Below, piece after piece: positions 26,982 to 35,995 of a DNA stretch of 64,000 bases. The position numbers were made by a program, and so were the translations under genes. The stretch is from Pigmentiphaga litoralis. Its GTDB lineage: Bacteria > Pseudomonadota > Gammaproteobacteria > Burkholderiales > Burkholderiaceae_B. Location: NCBI RefSeq assembly GCF_013408655.1, contig NZ_JACCBP010000001.1, positions 434,001 to 498,000 on the forward strand, read 5' to 3'. The notes under the pieces were generated by a model. The model was not told the DNA's origin. It did no database searches and saw nothing but the letters and a program-made list of their open reading frames with translations. The stretch's first letter is position 1; the number at the start of each line of letters is the position of its first letter.

Positions 26982-28181
26982 TCAGTAATAAAACGCTTCC
27001 AGCGTGACCGGGATAAGGAACCGGCCCGGCTGATTTGTCGCGCCCGGCTTGCGTTTCAGCGTGGCGGTAAAGCGTCGTGGCGTTCTTTCTTCGAACGTGA
27101 GATATCCCCGGGTACTTGGATCGCCAAAGTTGGCTCCCTGCACGGCTTGCGCACCGTTGCTCAACTGCACTGCGACGACCCGGTTCCCGGGGTAGGCCGC
27201 ATCGTTCGGATCCCCTTCGAACATGCCGTTGCGGTAGAAGCCGGCCGACGTAAACCGCAGCGACGGCACTGAACGATTTGCGAGGCGGGCGCAATCGCCG
27301 GACATCAGGGAAGACGGAATGAATTCCACCGAGAAAGTCTCGGCGCGTGCGGCTTCTCCCTGCATGGTCAGGTCGTCGAGGGAGACGTAGCCAAAGTCGA
27401 CGTGCGCAGACGTTCCGCTTCCAGGCCGGTCGACCCGTATGGCAGGTGCCGGGCATGTTCCCACACGGATGTTGGTGTTGCCTTCAAAAGGCCTGATTTC
27501 CAGCGCTGTGCTCTCGTGACCCGTCGCCAGAATCTTGATCGACAGGCCCTTTCCGGATGGAATGGTGCCATCGACCGGTCGGCTGACGTCCGCCACCATG
27601 TAGTCCAGCCGAATGACCATGGAGGGAGCGACCGTGGGGGCGGTTTCACCGGATTTGAAAGGGTACCTGGGTTGGTCGGCAAAGTAGTTCCACTGAACGG
27701 AATAGATGTTTTGAAGTGGCACCGTACGCCCGACTGCGGCACTCACCCTGTCTCGCATCACCACGATTTCATCGGATTGCCCTTCGAACCAGCTCTGCAC
27801 GCGGACGTCGAGGTTTCGGGCCTTCAATTCATCAATGAATTCCTGACTCGGTCGGACGTGCAGGCGTACCTGCTGCTTCGGCGTGGTGTTGGACCCGAAA
27901 CACATCACGCCAATCGTTGGTGTCCATTCCGACGCCACCGACATGCTGGGTGTCAGAAAAGGAACGCTGCCTGGGGTCACTAACCTGTTCGGTATGGGGA
28001 TGGGACCAAATGACTTGTCCACGATCGTCGCCCCACCCGAACCTGACGTCACCTGAGCGCAGCGGACCGGGGCTTGGGCCATGGCCAGCGGTGTAAAGAC
28101 GATGCCGCTGGCCAGGAGGGTGAATAGGAGCGTCGCGAAAGCACACGTGCCGGTGCGTCGCGCGCAACAATGGGTCTTCAT
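26982..28181 (-). CDS. fimbrial adhesin-like minor subunit (paralogue 1)
   Basis: A 399-residue exported protein with a signal peptide (hydrophobic to about residue 36, ending near PLAMAQA). A variable N-terminal lectin-like half contains LVTPGS and EIVVMRDRVSAAVGRTVPL. A C-terminal pilin-like half contains YRNGMFEGDPNDAAYPGNRV, GANFGDPSTRGYLTFE and the terminal beta-strand GRFLIPVTLEAFYY. This two-domain plan fits tip adhesins of chaperone-usher fimbriae. It is the last gene of the operon, 59 bp after the receiver-HPt gene, and a paralogue of the genes at 29019 and 30242. The receptor is unknown. Base composition looks more AT-rich than in the flanking core genes. Confidence 0.82.
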   Translation of the reverse strand: MKTHCCARRTGTCAFATLLFTLLASGIVFTPLAMAQAPVRCAQVTSGSGGATIVDKSFGPIPIPNRLVTPGSVPFLTPSMSVASEWTPTIGVMCFGSNTTPKQQVRLHVRPSQEFIDELKARNLDVRVQSWFEGQSDEIVVMRDRVSAAVGRTVPLQNIYSVQWNYFADQPRYPFKSGETAPTVAPSMVIRLDYMVADVSRPVDGTIPSGKGLSIKILATGHESTALEIRPFEGNTNIRVGTCPAPAIRVDRPGSGTSAHVDFGYVSLDDLTMQGEAARAETFSVEFIPSSLMSGDCARLANRSVPSLRFTSAGFYRNGMFEGDPNDAAYPGNRVVAVQLSNGAQAVQGANFGDPSTRGYLTFEERTPRRFTATLKRKPGATNQPGRFLIPVTLEAFYY

Positions 28182-28240
28182 GATGGCGCCTGGCGTTTTT
28201 GCAATGGGAAATTATCCCAGGGCAGGCCAGCTATGAACGC

Positions 28241-29038
28241 TTATCGTGCGTAAGGACTTTCAACGATAGACGAGGCGTGTGACTGCTTCTGTACGGCACT
28301 CAGCGCTCGCATCTGGCGAGCAATCCGCCATCCGCGGCGATGCAAGACGGTGTCTTCAACGTGGGCAAGCTCGCAATCACGTTCCAGATCCAGGCACTCG
28401 TCCGCAAGCGCCCGCAAGCCGACCAGCAGCAGGCCGCTGCGAACACGGTGCATGCGGCGGCCGAGTTGCCTCCGCGTGAGGGTGGACGCGCTTAGCAGGG
28501 TGTACAACGTGTCGGTTTCGTCGCGCAGGTGCGCAAGCAGTTGCGGTAGCAAATCGGGCGAATGAAAATCGCTGTCGCTGCCGAGCGACACGAAGCGTCG
28601 CCCCACGTCATCGCGGCGTGCATCGATCGCCGTATCAATCAGAACGCGCAGCCGATCGACGTCCAGCGGCTTCGCAAGAAAATCATCGAAGCCCTTGGCG
28701 AATAATGCTTCCAGTTCCACGTCATTTACCGCAGCGCTTAGCGCCACGGTGTAGACCTCGGGTCGGTCTGACTGAAGCAGCTTCAGAATGTCGCTGGATC
28801 CGTTGCCGTGGCCGTCAAGGTCCAGCAGTGCGATGTCTACCCGGTCCAGCTCGAGATGATGCCGCGCTTGCGCGAGTCGCGTGGCGGTCACCACGTGTGC
28901 ACCGGCGCGCCGCAATGCTGCCGCGCCGCGCATGCGTCCGAACCAGCTCGCGTCGGCAAGCAGCACGGTGACGTTGGAAGACGGGTTGCGATGGGCAGCT
29001 TGCGTGGCCGGTGGAATATCAATGATAGAAAGCTTCAA
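28241..29038 (-). CDS. receiver-HPt phosphotransfer protein
   Basis: About 265 residues with two signalling domains and no DNA-binding or catalytic output. The receiver (~23-140) has phospho-acceptor D73 in IALLDLDGHG and K123 in FLAKPLDVD; its acidic pocket is reduced (LLADAS). A helical C-terminal domain carries H197 in RRMHRVRSGLLLVG, which matches the HPt pattern of His, two residues, basic, small, Gly. It would supply the HPt step missing from the two hybrid kinases. It lies inside the fimbrial operon and overlaps adhesin paralogue 2 by 20 bp if the TTG at 29038 is used. The start is uncertain, since no strong ribosome site is visible. Confidence 0.75.
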   Translation of the reverse strand: MKLSIIDIPPATQAAHRNPSSNVTVLLADASWFGRMRGAAALRRAGAHVVTATRLAQARHHLELDRVDIALLDLDGHGNGSSDILKLLQSDRPEVYTVALSAAVNDVELEALFAKGFDDFLAKPLDVDRLRVLIDTAIDARRDDVGRRFVSLGSDSDFHSPDLLPQLLAHLRDETDTLYTLLSASTLTRRQLGRRMHRVRSGLLLVGLRALADECLDLERDCELAHVEDTVLHRRGWRIARQMRALSAVQKQSHASSIVESPYAR

Positions 29039-30230
29039 GGGTCACCGGAATCAGGAAGGGGCCGGGGCGATCCACCGCTGCGCCCGGCTTGTATTTCAAC
29101 GTCGCCACAAACGTCCTTTTCAGGTTGGCCTTTGGAAATGGCAGAAATGCGCTTGCATCGGCATCGCCCCGATTTCCTCCACGGACAGGCGACGATCCGT
29201 CGCTCAGCTGGATGGCCACTGCGCTGTTGCCAGGGTGGCTCGCATCATCCTGAGGCCCTTCGAACATGCCGTTCCGATAGTGCCCTTCAGAAGTGAAACG
29301 TAATTTGGGAATGCGTTTTCCCAACCTTGCGAGATGGCAAAAGAGCGCAGGTCGCGGTTCAACCAGTTCGATCAAGAAAGGTCTGGCGTGCGGGGCGCCA
29401 ATGCCGGACTTCAACTCTTTCAGCGCCACGACACCGAAGTCGATGATGGCTCGATCTTGCATCGTATTGGCCACCTTAATGGTAGGCGGCGGGCAGGTCG
29501 AGAATTCATGAAGTTTGGTGTAGTTCAGAGAGGTCAGTATTTCTGCGCCGTTCTCTTGATCTGCAGCCATGATCTTGAACACAAGCCCTGTCGGCGGCGG
29601 GTGCCTGGCGGACAGCTTGGGGGGATTGCCCTTGGCCATATCGACGACGCGTACCTGCATTTTCAGATTGAGCGCAGGAAAGTCTTTCTCCAGACTTTCG
29701 GCCCTTGGAGCGAAGATGCTGTGGCTCGGGGGAGGGTGCATGACGGACCGCACACCGGGAAGGGCGACTGTTCGCCCAATGCCTGGCGCAACATGGTCGC
29801 GCAGCAACCCGATTTCGTCGACCGTGACCTGACCTTCGCCCCAGATGGCGACGTCCAGGCCGTCTTCTTTAAGCGCTTGCAGGTATTCCGCGGTTGGAAT
29901 GATCTTCAATACAATCTGCGTCTTCGAGCTGACCCCGGCAGTCTCGTAACACATGACGCGCCCCTCAAGGGAGTCCAGCGACAACTCGAAGCCAGGGGTC
30001 ACCCATTGATGATCAACGGGCGAAGGGTTTCGTGAACGAGAGAAACTTCGCGTTGTCGGGGGGGAAATATCGAAGCGTAAGCCTTCAGGAAATTGTCGTT
30101 CTTTAATAAATACGCACTTTACCGGGCCTGCGGCAATCGCTTGACCTGCTGTTCCGCAAAGGATCAGGGTGAGCGCAAGACATGTGAATTTGACGCGTGT
30201 ATGGCATGGATTCGATGATGTCTGTGTCAT
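29019..30230 (-). CDS. fimbrial adhesin-like minor subunit (paralogue 2)
   Basis: A 403-residue exported protein. Its signal peptide (CLALTLILCGTAGQAIAA) follows the ATG at 30230; an in-frame TTG overlapping the upstream stop at 30245 is an alternative. The N-terminal half has WVTPGFELSL, RVMCYET, TAEYLQALKEDGLDVAIW and EIGLLRDHVAPGIGRTVAL. The pilin-like half has YRNGMFEGPQDDASHPGNSA, GGNRGDADAS and the end GPFLIPVTLEAFYH. The shared blocks with the genes on either side show descent from one ancestor. It is transcribed with the usher and the other adhesins, and probably occupies a tip or alternative-tip position. Confidence 0.82.
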   Translation of the reverse strand: MTQTSSNPCHTRVKFTCLALTLILCGTAGQAIAAGPVKCVFIKERQFPEGLRFDISPPTTRSFSRSRNPSPVDHQWVTPGFELSLDSLEGRVMCYETAGVSSKTQIVLKIIPTAEYLQALKEDGLDVAIWGEGQVTVDEIGLLRDHVAPGIGRTVALPGVRSVMHPPPSHSIFAPRAESLEKDFPALNLKMQVRVVDMAKGNPPKLSARHPPPTGLVFKIMAADQENGAEILTSLNYTKLHEFSTCPPPTIKVANTMQDRAIIDFGVVALKELKSGIGAPHARPFLIELVEPRPALFCHLARLGKRIPKLRFTSEGHYRNGMFEGPQDDASHPGNSAVAIQLSDGSSPVRGGNRGDADASAFLPFPKANLKRTFVATLKYKPGAAVDRPGPFLIPVTLEAFYH

Positions 30231-30241
30231 GGCGGCTGACT

Positions 30242-31489
30242 TCAATGATAGAAAGCGTCTAGCGTGACCGGTATGAGGAACGGGCCTATGCGATCGGTGG
30301 ACCAGACCGTGTGCCTGAGCCTGGCCGTAAAGGTCCGTGTGGATCTTGATCCGTCGAAAACGAGGAACGTTGCGGGGTCCGTCTCGCCGCGGTTGGCACC
30401 CCGGACTACCGCTGCGCCCTCCCTCAACTCGACTCCAACCATTGCGTTTCCTGGGTAGGCCGCGTTGGATAGCTCACCTTCGAACCGGCCGTTCAGAAAC
30501 CGGCCTGCTGCGATGAATCGCATCTTGGGTTGCCGAGTTCCGACACTGCACTCGGCCAAGTGTGCGGCGTGCCTGAGTTCAATGGAAAACGACTCTTCAA
30601 ACACGGCGTTGCTTTCCTGCTTGAGCGCGTCCAGCGGAACCTTTCCGAAGTGAATGTCTGCACTGTCGGTACCGCTTCGGTCAATCCTGATGATCGGCGG
30701 CGCGCAAATGGGAAAGGCCACGGCGGTACTGGGTTGAGGTTGGATAATCATGGCGCCGGCCTCGTCGTCCCGGTCCAATATCTGTATCGAGAGTTGCGTC
30801 GGGTCAGGTGTCATGAGCGCACGCTGAGCGTTGCTTCTGTTGGTCACCGTATCCGTCACGACAAACGTCATGAATATTTCTACCCACGGAACCGATTTTT
30901 CGTAGACGGCTCCCAAGGGTCTCCATGGCCGTTCGTAATCGACGGGGCGGTCGACCTGTGACGCGTAAAAATCTCTCATCGGACGTAACAAGCCGACGTT
31001 GGCGGCGACCCTGTCACGTAACAGCATGATCTCGGAAGCGTGGGTACTGTCTATTCTCAGGTCGAGCCCGTTAGCCTTCAACGCATCAAGGTAAGCCTGG
31101 GTGGGAACCACCTTCAAGAATATCGGGGTGGTCTTGTTGACGGTCTGAAAGCACACGACGCGGTCCGCGATGTAGTCGACAATGACATCCGTCCCCGGCG
31201 TCAACCATTGCGACGCTGCCGGATCGGGCACCTTGCTTCGCACCATCTCGTTGACCTCGAACCACGGGCTCACGTCCCACGGATGGGTCTCATAGGTGTC
31301 CGTCTTGTTGTTGACGACGTACGCCCGCTTGCAGTCGGCCGCGCGGGCTGTCTGCAAAAGCGCGGCAAGGCACATCAAGGCGAGCGCAACCCATACTCGC
31401 CAGGGGAATCCTGTCCGACGCAGTAACACCATTTCGCGTGTCCGCACGGTGGGTTCCCCAGGTGGGTCGAAATGGGCTGATCCCGTCAT
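30242..31489 (-). CDS. fimbrial adhesin-like minor subunit (paralogue 3)
   Basis: A 415-residue exported protein. The ATG at 31489 overlaps the usher stop by 4 bp (ATGA), which favours it, although the hydrophobic signal core (VWVALALMCLAALLQTARA) begins well downstream and MVLLRRTG at 31432 would make a neater signal peptide. The N-terminal half has QWLTPGTDV, RVVCFQTVN, TQAYLDALKANGLDLRID and EIMLLRDRVAANVG. The pilin-like half has LNGRFEGELSNAAYPGNAMV, GANRGETDPATF and the end GPFLIPVTLDAFYH. It is the first adhesin gene behind the usher, the classical tip-adhesin position. Confidence 0.84.
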   Translation of the reverse strand: MTGSAHFDPPGEPTVRTREMVLLRRTGFPWRVWVALALMCLAALLQTARAADCKRAYVVNNKTDTYETHPWDVSPWFEVNEMVRSKVPDPAASQWLTPGTDVIVDYIADRVVCFQTVNKTTPIFLKVVPTQAYLDALKANGLDLRIDSTHASEIMLLRDRVAANVGLLRPMRDFYASQVDRPVDYERPWRPLGAVYEKSVPWVEIFMTFVVTDTVTNRSNAQRALMTPDPTQLSIQILDRDDEAGAMIIQPQPSTAVAFPICAPPIIRIDRSGTDSADIHFGKVPLDALKQESNAVFEESFSIELRHAAHLAECSVGTRQPKMRFIAAGRFLNGRFEGELSNAAYPGNAMVGVELREGAAVVRGANRGETDPATFLVFDGSRSTRTFTARLRHTVWSTDRIGPFLIPVTLDAFYH

Positions 31490-34083
31490 CGTGTGGCCTG
31501 TTGACGCGTTCCACCTTGCAACAGGCAAACGATCTTCACGCGCTGATACGCCTTTGCCGCATCCCGCCTGGGCAATGCGTATTCCCCGACGCATTCATTG
31601 CGGCCCCACTTCGCGCGCAGCGTGCCTTTTTCCTGCTGCAGGAACACCATGGCACGGCCTTTCACATCGGTCACGCCCAGTTGTTGCCCCTCGGCATCTT
31701 CGACAGTGGCAGCCAGCGGCAACGGGAGTCCATTGGACGCGACGATTTCAAACTGGATGCGCCGTCCGGTTGCGCCCTTGAAGGCGATCAAGGGCACGGC
31801 GCCGCGACGCGGAACGACATGCAGGGTGGTCTGCTCGATTTCGATGTCGCTGTCGGTCTTGCGTGTATCGACGCTGACCTGGTTGCGTGCATAGGGCGAC
31901 AGATAGGTCACGATGCCATAGCCGTTGGACCCCGTTCGCCCGCCGCCTTGCAGGCCGACGCCGCGGGTGTCGGCAATATGGACCAGGCCGAAAGTCTCGC
32001 CGACGGATTGGCCAAAGTTGACACCGCCACCATGCAATACCGCCACGCCATTGGCCGTCAGGTTGGCGCTTTCGTAGCCCTTGCCCTGGCTGGCGGAAAC
32101 GCTGAACGAGGTCGAGGGCAAACGCCCGGACAGACTGGCGGACGTCGACACGGTGTCGTACTTGTTGGCATAGACCGAGTAATACAGTTCGCGATCGCCC
32201 GGTAACACGCCGTTCAGTCCGATGCCTATGGAACTGGTCTCGTTGTTGCCGCCGCTGAATGTACTGGTGGCCGTGGGCGCAAGGCGTCCCGATCCCAACG
32301 GCGCGGAAACCGTCAACATGGCCCGCGTGTCCGACCCGGTGCGGTAGGCCATGCTGTTGTAGCTGGATGTCGACATGTCGCTGGTGTGCGATACCGACAG
32401 GTTGTACGAGATGCGGCCGTAGGTGTTGCCGTAGCCGGTCTGCAGGGTCCGGCGGTTGCCTTCGGCGTTCCAGTAGGTCTGGTCGTTCGCGCTGACGTAG
32501 ACGCTGCCATACCGTTCGCCCAGACTTTGGTAGACGCTGATGTTGAAACTGGTACGCATGCGGGTCGCGGCGTAGGACGTCGGATAGGCCGAGCTGAGTT
32601 GGCCCTGGTCGTCGATATGGTTCTGCAGGGTGCGATACCCTTCTGACGAATACCGGTAGCCCGCCAGCGTGAAGTTTGTGCTGGTGCGGGTAAAGGTCTT
32701 GTTGTAGAGCAGCCGAAGACTCTGGCCGCTCAGGCTCGCGCCTCGCGTCGTGCTGCGCGAGTGGGTCAGGTCGGCAGACAGCGCACCCCAGAAGGTGTTG
32801 ATGGCGCCGCCCAGGTTGAGGCCCTGAAAGCCGCGGCTGGCCTGCAACCCGCCGAAGGTCGTCAGGTTTTCGCGGGCGCCCCAGGCAGCCGTGCCGGTAA
32901 AAACGGCGGGTTCGGGCAGCTCACCATAGGTGCTGTCGTAGTACCCCATTGCAGCGTTGTACCGAAGCGCGCCCGCGCGCACCATCATCGGCAGAGCGCC
33001 AAAAGGTTGCCGGGTGATGCGGCGGCGTCCGTCGGCCTCGATGATCGTGATCTCGAGTTCACCGTTCGATCCGGAAGGGTAAAGGTCGTCGATCACGAAG
33101 GGGCCGGGCGACACAGGCGTGCTGCTCAGCAGATAGCCGTTCTGACGGATCTCGACCGTGGCATTGGTGTCCGCAATGCCGCGCACGACGGGGGTGTAGC
33201 CGCGTTCGTTGGCAGGCAGCATCGATTCATCAAAGTTCAGCGACACGCCGCGGATGCGCACGCCATCGAAAACCTGGCCGTCGGTGTAGAGCTGGCCCAG
33301 GGTCAACTGTCCATTGACCGCATCGATGTCGCGTTGGAGAAAGGTGCGATTGCTGGTAAAGCGCGTGCCGCCGTAGCTATTGCTGATCACGTTCGAATCG
33401 TTGCGCAGCCGCCAGCCGCCAACGTTCAAGCCGTTGCGCAGGCCCAGGTAGGAACTGTTGGTGGGCGTACTGCCGTCGCGCCAGTCACGCCGGGTGTTGG
33501 CGCTGTAGTTGGTGAATGCAACCGTGGCCCCGGCATTCCAGGTGGACGGATCGATACGGCGGCGGGTGGCAGGGCGCATCAACGCTTGAGGAATGCTGAT
33601 CAACAGGCGCAGCCGGTTGGGTTGATAGTCAAAGGTGTATTCGGGAACCAGGCGGGGCAGGTCCACGCAGGGCGCGGTCGCTTCAAGGCCTTGTTCGACC
33701 CCGCGAGTGCGCAGCTGGCCGACATCCACGCCAAAGTCGTCCAGTGCGGTCATGGTCAGGCAAGGCACGAGCTTGCCCAGCGTGTCGCTGCGAACGAAGC
33801 GGACGTTGTGCCGGCCCGCCGGATTGCGGTTTACCGCGACGTCGAGCCAGTAATTGCGGGGCAGGACGCCTTCGCCTTTCAGGAAGTCGGCAAGATCGGC
33901 TGCCGGAATCTTTCCCATCAGAAATTGCGTATTGAAGCCGGCCGGCGCACTGCCGGCGGTGGCAGGGGGCGTCGGCTCGATAGTGACCGGAGGCGTTTGC
34001 GCCAGGGTTGTGCTGGCAGCCATGGCGCAGGCTGCGAGCGCGGCGCGCCGTGCTGACTGCGGTGCAGTGGCGTAGCGGATCAT
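31486..34083 (-). CDS. fimbrial outer-membrane usher protein
   Basis: An 865-residue outer-membrane assembly platform of the chaperone-usher pathway (FimD/PapC family). After a signal peptide, the N-terminal chaperone-binding domain shows FNTQFLMGKIPAADLADFL. The 24-strand barrel has typical segments such as DWRDGSTPTNSSYLGLRNG and GLQASRGFQGLNLGG, interrupted by the plug (NGYLLSSTPVSPGPFVIDDL). The C-terminal domains include FKGATGRRIQFEIVASNGLP. It starts at the ATG at 34083, one base after the chaperone stop, and its own stop overlaps adhesin paralogue 3. It threads chaperone-bound subunits to the surface and forms the complete machine with its neighbours. Confidence 0.95.
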   Translation of the reverse strand: MIRYATAPQSARRAALAACAMAASTTLAQTPPVTIEPTPPATAGSAPAGFNTQFLMGKIPAADLADFLKGEGVLPRNYWLDVAVNRNPAGRHNVRFVRSDTLGKLVPCLTMTALDDFGVDVGQLRTRGVEQGLEATAPCVDLPRLVPEYTFDYQPNRLRLLISIPQALMRPATRRRIDPSTWNAGATVAFTNYSANTRRDWRDGSTPTNSSYLGLRNGLNVGGWRLRNDSNVISNSYGGTRFTSNRTFLQRDIDAVNGQLTLGQLYTDGQVFDGVRIRGVSLNFDESMLPANERGYTPVVRGIADTNATVEIRQNGYLLSSTPVSPGPFVIDDLYPSGSNGELEITIIEADGRRRITRQPFGALPMMVRAGALRYNAAMGYYDSTYGELPEPAVFTGTAAWGARENLTTFGGLQASRGFQGLNLGGAINTFWGALSADLTHSRSTTRGASLSGQSLRLLYNKTFTRTSTNFTLAGYRYSSEGYRTLQNHIDDQGQLSSAYPTSYAATRMRTSFNISVYQSLGERYGSVYVSANDQTYWNAEGNRRTLQTGYGNTYGRISYNLSVSHTSDMSTSSYNSMAYRTGSDTRAMLTVSAPLGSGRLAPTATSTFSGGNNETSSIGIGLNGVLPGDRELYYSVYANKYDTVSTSASLSGRLPSTSFSVSASQGKGYESANLTANGVAVLHGGGVNFGQSVGETFGLVHIADTRGVGLQGGGRTGSNGYGIVTYLSPYARNQVSVDTRKTDSDIEIEQTTLHVVPRRGAVPLIAFKGATGRRIQFEIVASNGLPLPLAATVEDAEGQQLGVTDVKGRAMVFLQQEKGTLRAKWGRNECVGEYALPRRDAAKAYQRVKIVCLLQGGTRQQATR

Positions 34084-34084
34084 G

Positions 34085-34861
34085 TCATGGAGCCTTGGGG
34101 GCGACAGGCGCGGCAGGCGTTGCGTGCGCGACGGCATTGGCGCGCAGGTTTACCTGGAACAGGTCGTCGCCGCCATAGTCGTTGATGCTGACGAAGCGCA
34201 GATTCACCGCACCATCCGCCAGCACGGCATCAATCGGAAAACGGTGCGACGCCTGGGGGGCGACCATCTGTCCGTCCGCCAAGGCAGGGCCGGAATCGCC
34301 TTCGCCGAGCCGGATCGCGACCATAGACACGTGATACGAACTTGGATTGCTGACCTCGATCGCCGCGCCTTGTGCGTCCTTGACCAGCCGCCACGCCAGT
34401 TCGCGCGGCGCGTCCGCGACATTTCCTTTCAGTCCCTTGGGCCGGTAGAAGACCTTGACGGCGTGGCGGATGGCCAGCTGCAGCACGTTGTCGCCACCCG
34501 GGTTGCGGGGGATGTCCTGAACATGCAGCCACGCGACCGATTCGCGGTCTTCGGGCAAGCCGCTGCCCTCGAACAGGATGCGCAGCACCTGGGCGCTTTG
34601 CTGCGGAATGCGGGCAAGCGGCGGCACCAGAGCGAAAGGGGGATCTTCGTCTTCGTTGGCGGACGCCATCCAGGACTGGATCAGGGCTTCTTCCTGGCCG
34701 TCGTTGCGAACGACCATCGTCGCTTCCTTGTTGGACGCGTCGAAAATGACCCGCGTCGCCTGGAGCACGATGGCAGCCTGCGCGCCAGGTGCGAGCGGCA
34801 GGACAACGGCGCTGAAAGCCAGTGCACGAAGAGCAGTCGTCACAAACCGTTTGCAAGACAC
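34085..34861 (-). CDS. periplasmic fimbrial chaperone
   Basis: A 258-residue PapD-like chaperone with a signal peptide (about residues 1-29, ending GAQA) and two Ig-like domains. Domain 1 has ATRVIFDASNKEATMVVRND, with the N-terminal arginine that anchors subunit C-termini, and IRHAVKVFYRP with the conserved lysine. The short F1-G1 region (about residues 88-118) suggests an FGS-type chaperone. The start is GTG with GGAG 7 nt upstream. It completes subunit folding by donor-strand complementation and hands subunits to the usher encoded one base downstream. Confidence 0.94.
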   Translation of the reverse strand: MSCKRFVTTALRALAFSAVVLPLAPGAQAAIVLQATRVIFDASNKEATMVVRNDGQEEALIQSWMASANEDEDPPFALVPPLARIPQQSAQVLRILFEGSGLPEDRESVAWLHVQDIPRNPGGDNVLQLAIRHAVKVFYRPKGLKGNVADAPRELAWRLVKDAQGAAIEVSNPSSYHVSMVAIRLGEGDSGPALADGQMVAPQASHRFPIDAVLADGAVNLRFVSINDYGGDDLFQVNLRANAVAHATPAAPVAPKAP

Positions 34862-34947
34862 GTGAGGTCTCCAGAAAAAAGTGAAGGGGAACTTGATGAA
34901 ATGACGGCGCGCCCAGGGGCAGCGACATGCGGACTACAACGCATTGA

Positions 34948-34967
34948 CGGGACCGCCAAGGGTCCCG
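34948..34967 (-). other. stem-loop between pilin and chaperone genes
   Basis: CGGGACC (34948-34954) and GGTCCCG (34961-34967) pair perfectly around six bases. There is no T-run on the minus strand. In fimbrial operons such hairpins after the major subunit gene commonly reduce read-through or stabilise pilin mRNA, giving excess pilin; that role is inferred here. Confidence 0.55.
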
Positions 34968-34994
34968 CCAAATGCTCACTCAAGCTGGAAGCGC

Positions 34995-35600
34995 TTATTC
35001 GTAGCGCAGCGTGAACGGCAGCGATGCGTTGGCCATCCCTGGCGTAGGCGCTGCGGCGCCGTTACGCACGTACATGGCGCGAAGGTTCAGCACGCCCTTG
35101 GTGCCGTTGATGGTGCCCGCAACCGCAGGCGAGCTGTTCTGGATGTTGATGACCTTGTTGTCCTGGACCAGTGCGATGGCCACGCCCGTCGCGCCGCCGG
35201 TGACTGCAAGGGTTCCCACGGACGCGTTGGCGATGTCGCCAGGCCGTGGGTTGAACGACACGGTGAACTTCGTTGGCGAAGACCCACCCGCTGGCGCGCT
35301 GGGGCAGTTGAATTCGATGGCCACATTGGCGCCGGCGCCATCGGTCAGGCTGGACGACGCGCTGAACGCTGCGCCTGACGTGCCGATTTCATTGACCGAG
35401 ACCTTGCCCAGGTTCACTTCAATGCCGCTGGCGTTGCTGGCCGCGGCCGACGTTCCACCTGCGACCGTTGCGCTGGATGCCGAGCATGCCGACGCAATGA
35501 TCTCGCCCTTGAAGTTGATGGTGTTGGCGGTTTGTGCCGAAGCGGCGAAGGGCAGGGCCGAAGCAGCGATGAGGGAAGCGATGAGGGTCAGGTTTTTCAT
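34995..35600 (-). CDS. major fimbrial subunit (type 1-like pilin)
   Basis: A 201-residue exported pilin: signal peptide LTLIASLIAASALPFAASA, then QTANTINFKGEIIASAC with the first conserved cysteine and the donor-strand region. The second cysteine is in IEFNCPSAP, and the C-terminal beta-zipper/penultimate-tyrosine end is SLPFTLRYE. Size and pattern match type 1 major pilins. Several neighbouring frames are longer but lack a signal; the ATG at 35600 is clear. As the first gene of the operon it should be the most abundant product, polymerising as the fimbrial shaft. Confidence 0.92.
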   Translation of the reverse strand: MKNLTLIASLIAASALPFAASAQTANTINFKGEIIASACSASSATVAGGTSAAASNASGIEVNLGKVSVNEIGTSGAAFSASSSLTDGAGANVAIEFNCPSAPAGGSSPTKFTVSFNPRPGDIANASVGTLAVTGGATGVAIALVQDNKVINIQNSSPAVAGTINGTKGVLNLRAMYVRNGAAAPTPGMANASLPFTLRYE

Positions 35601-35995
35601 GGTGGGCACCGAGTGAGTAGGTAAGGGGGAAGCTTCGGTACAGGGACTGCCGCGTCGTCGCCAGGCTTCGTGGTGCCGCGTCGTCGTTTTGTCGTCTGCA
35701 TCGATGGAGAGATCTTCTCGCCGGCCGCACTTTCGGAACATCGTAAAAAATCCAAAAGACAGCGTTGTCCGATGCGTCGATGGGCAGCGTGCAGCCTGGT
35801 AGCGGTTTGGACGAATTACGATTCCCACAGCAACGGCCAGGTCGAATACTCGCGGTACGCGCCTCGTGCTTCGCGTGCCGCATCGATTGTTGTGCGGCCG
35901 GCAAGCTCACCCCTGGTACTGGCTGAATCGGACGCTTCCCGTTCCGACCTGCTCCTGCCAGCTCTGGTGGTCGCGCGTGCACCCCGAGACCGAAC
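35601..35995. promoter_or_regulatory. divergent control region, pilin operon / PAS-GGDEF-EAL gene
   Basis: A 395-bp gap with no convincing gene. TGCCGCGTCGTCG occurs twice, at 35648-35660 and 35674-35686, 26 bp apart and 40-86 bp upstream of the pilin ATG. An AT-rich tract near 35740-35760 (minus strand TTTTGGATTTTTTACGATG) could hold a pilin promoter, but I cannot name -35/-10 boxes confidently. The direct repeats are possible sites for the NarL/RcsB-type regulator. Confidence 0.45.

Noticed and set aside
28205..28219. A TGGGA...TCCCA hairpin before adhesin paralogue 1
   Set aside because: A five-bp arm in an AT-rich gap is expected by chance; not counted as an operator.
32761..34056. A 431-codon plus-strand frame opposite the usher gene
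   Set aside because: The opposite strand encodes an unmistakable usher; this frame has no recognisable feature.
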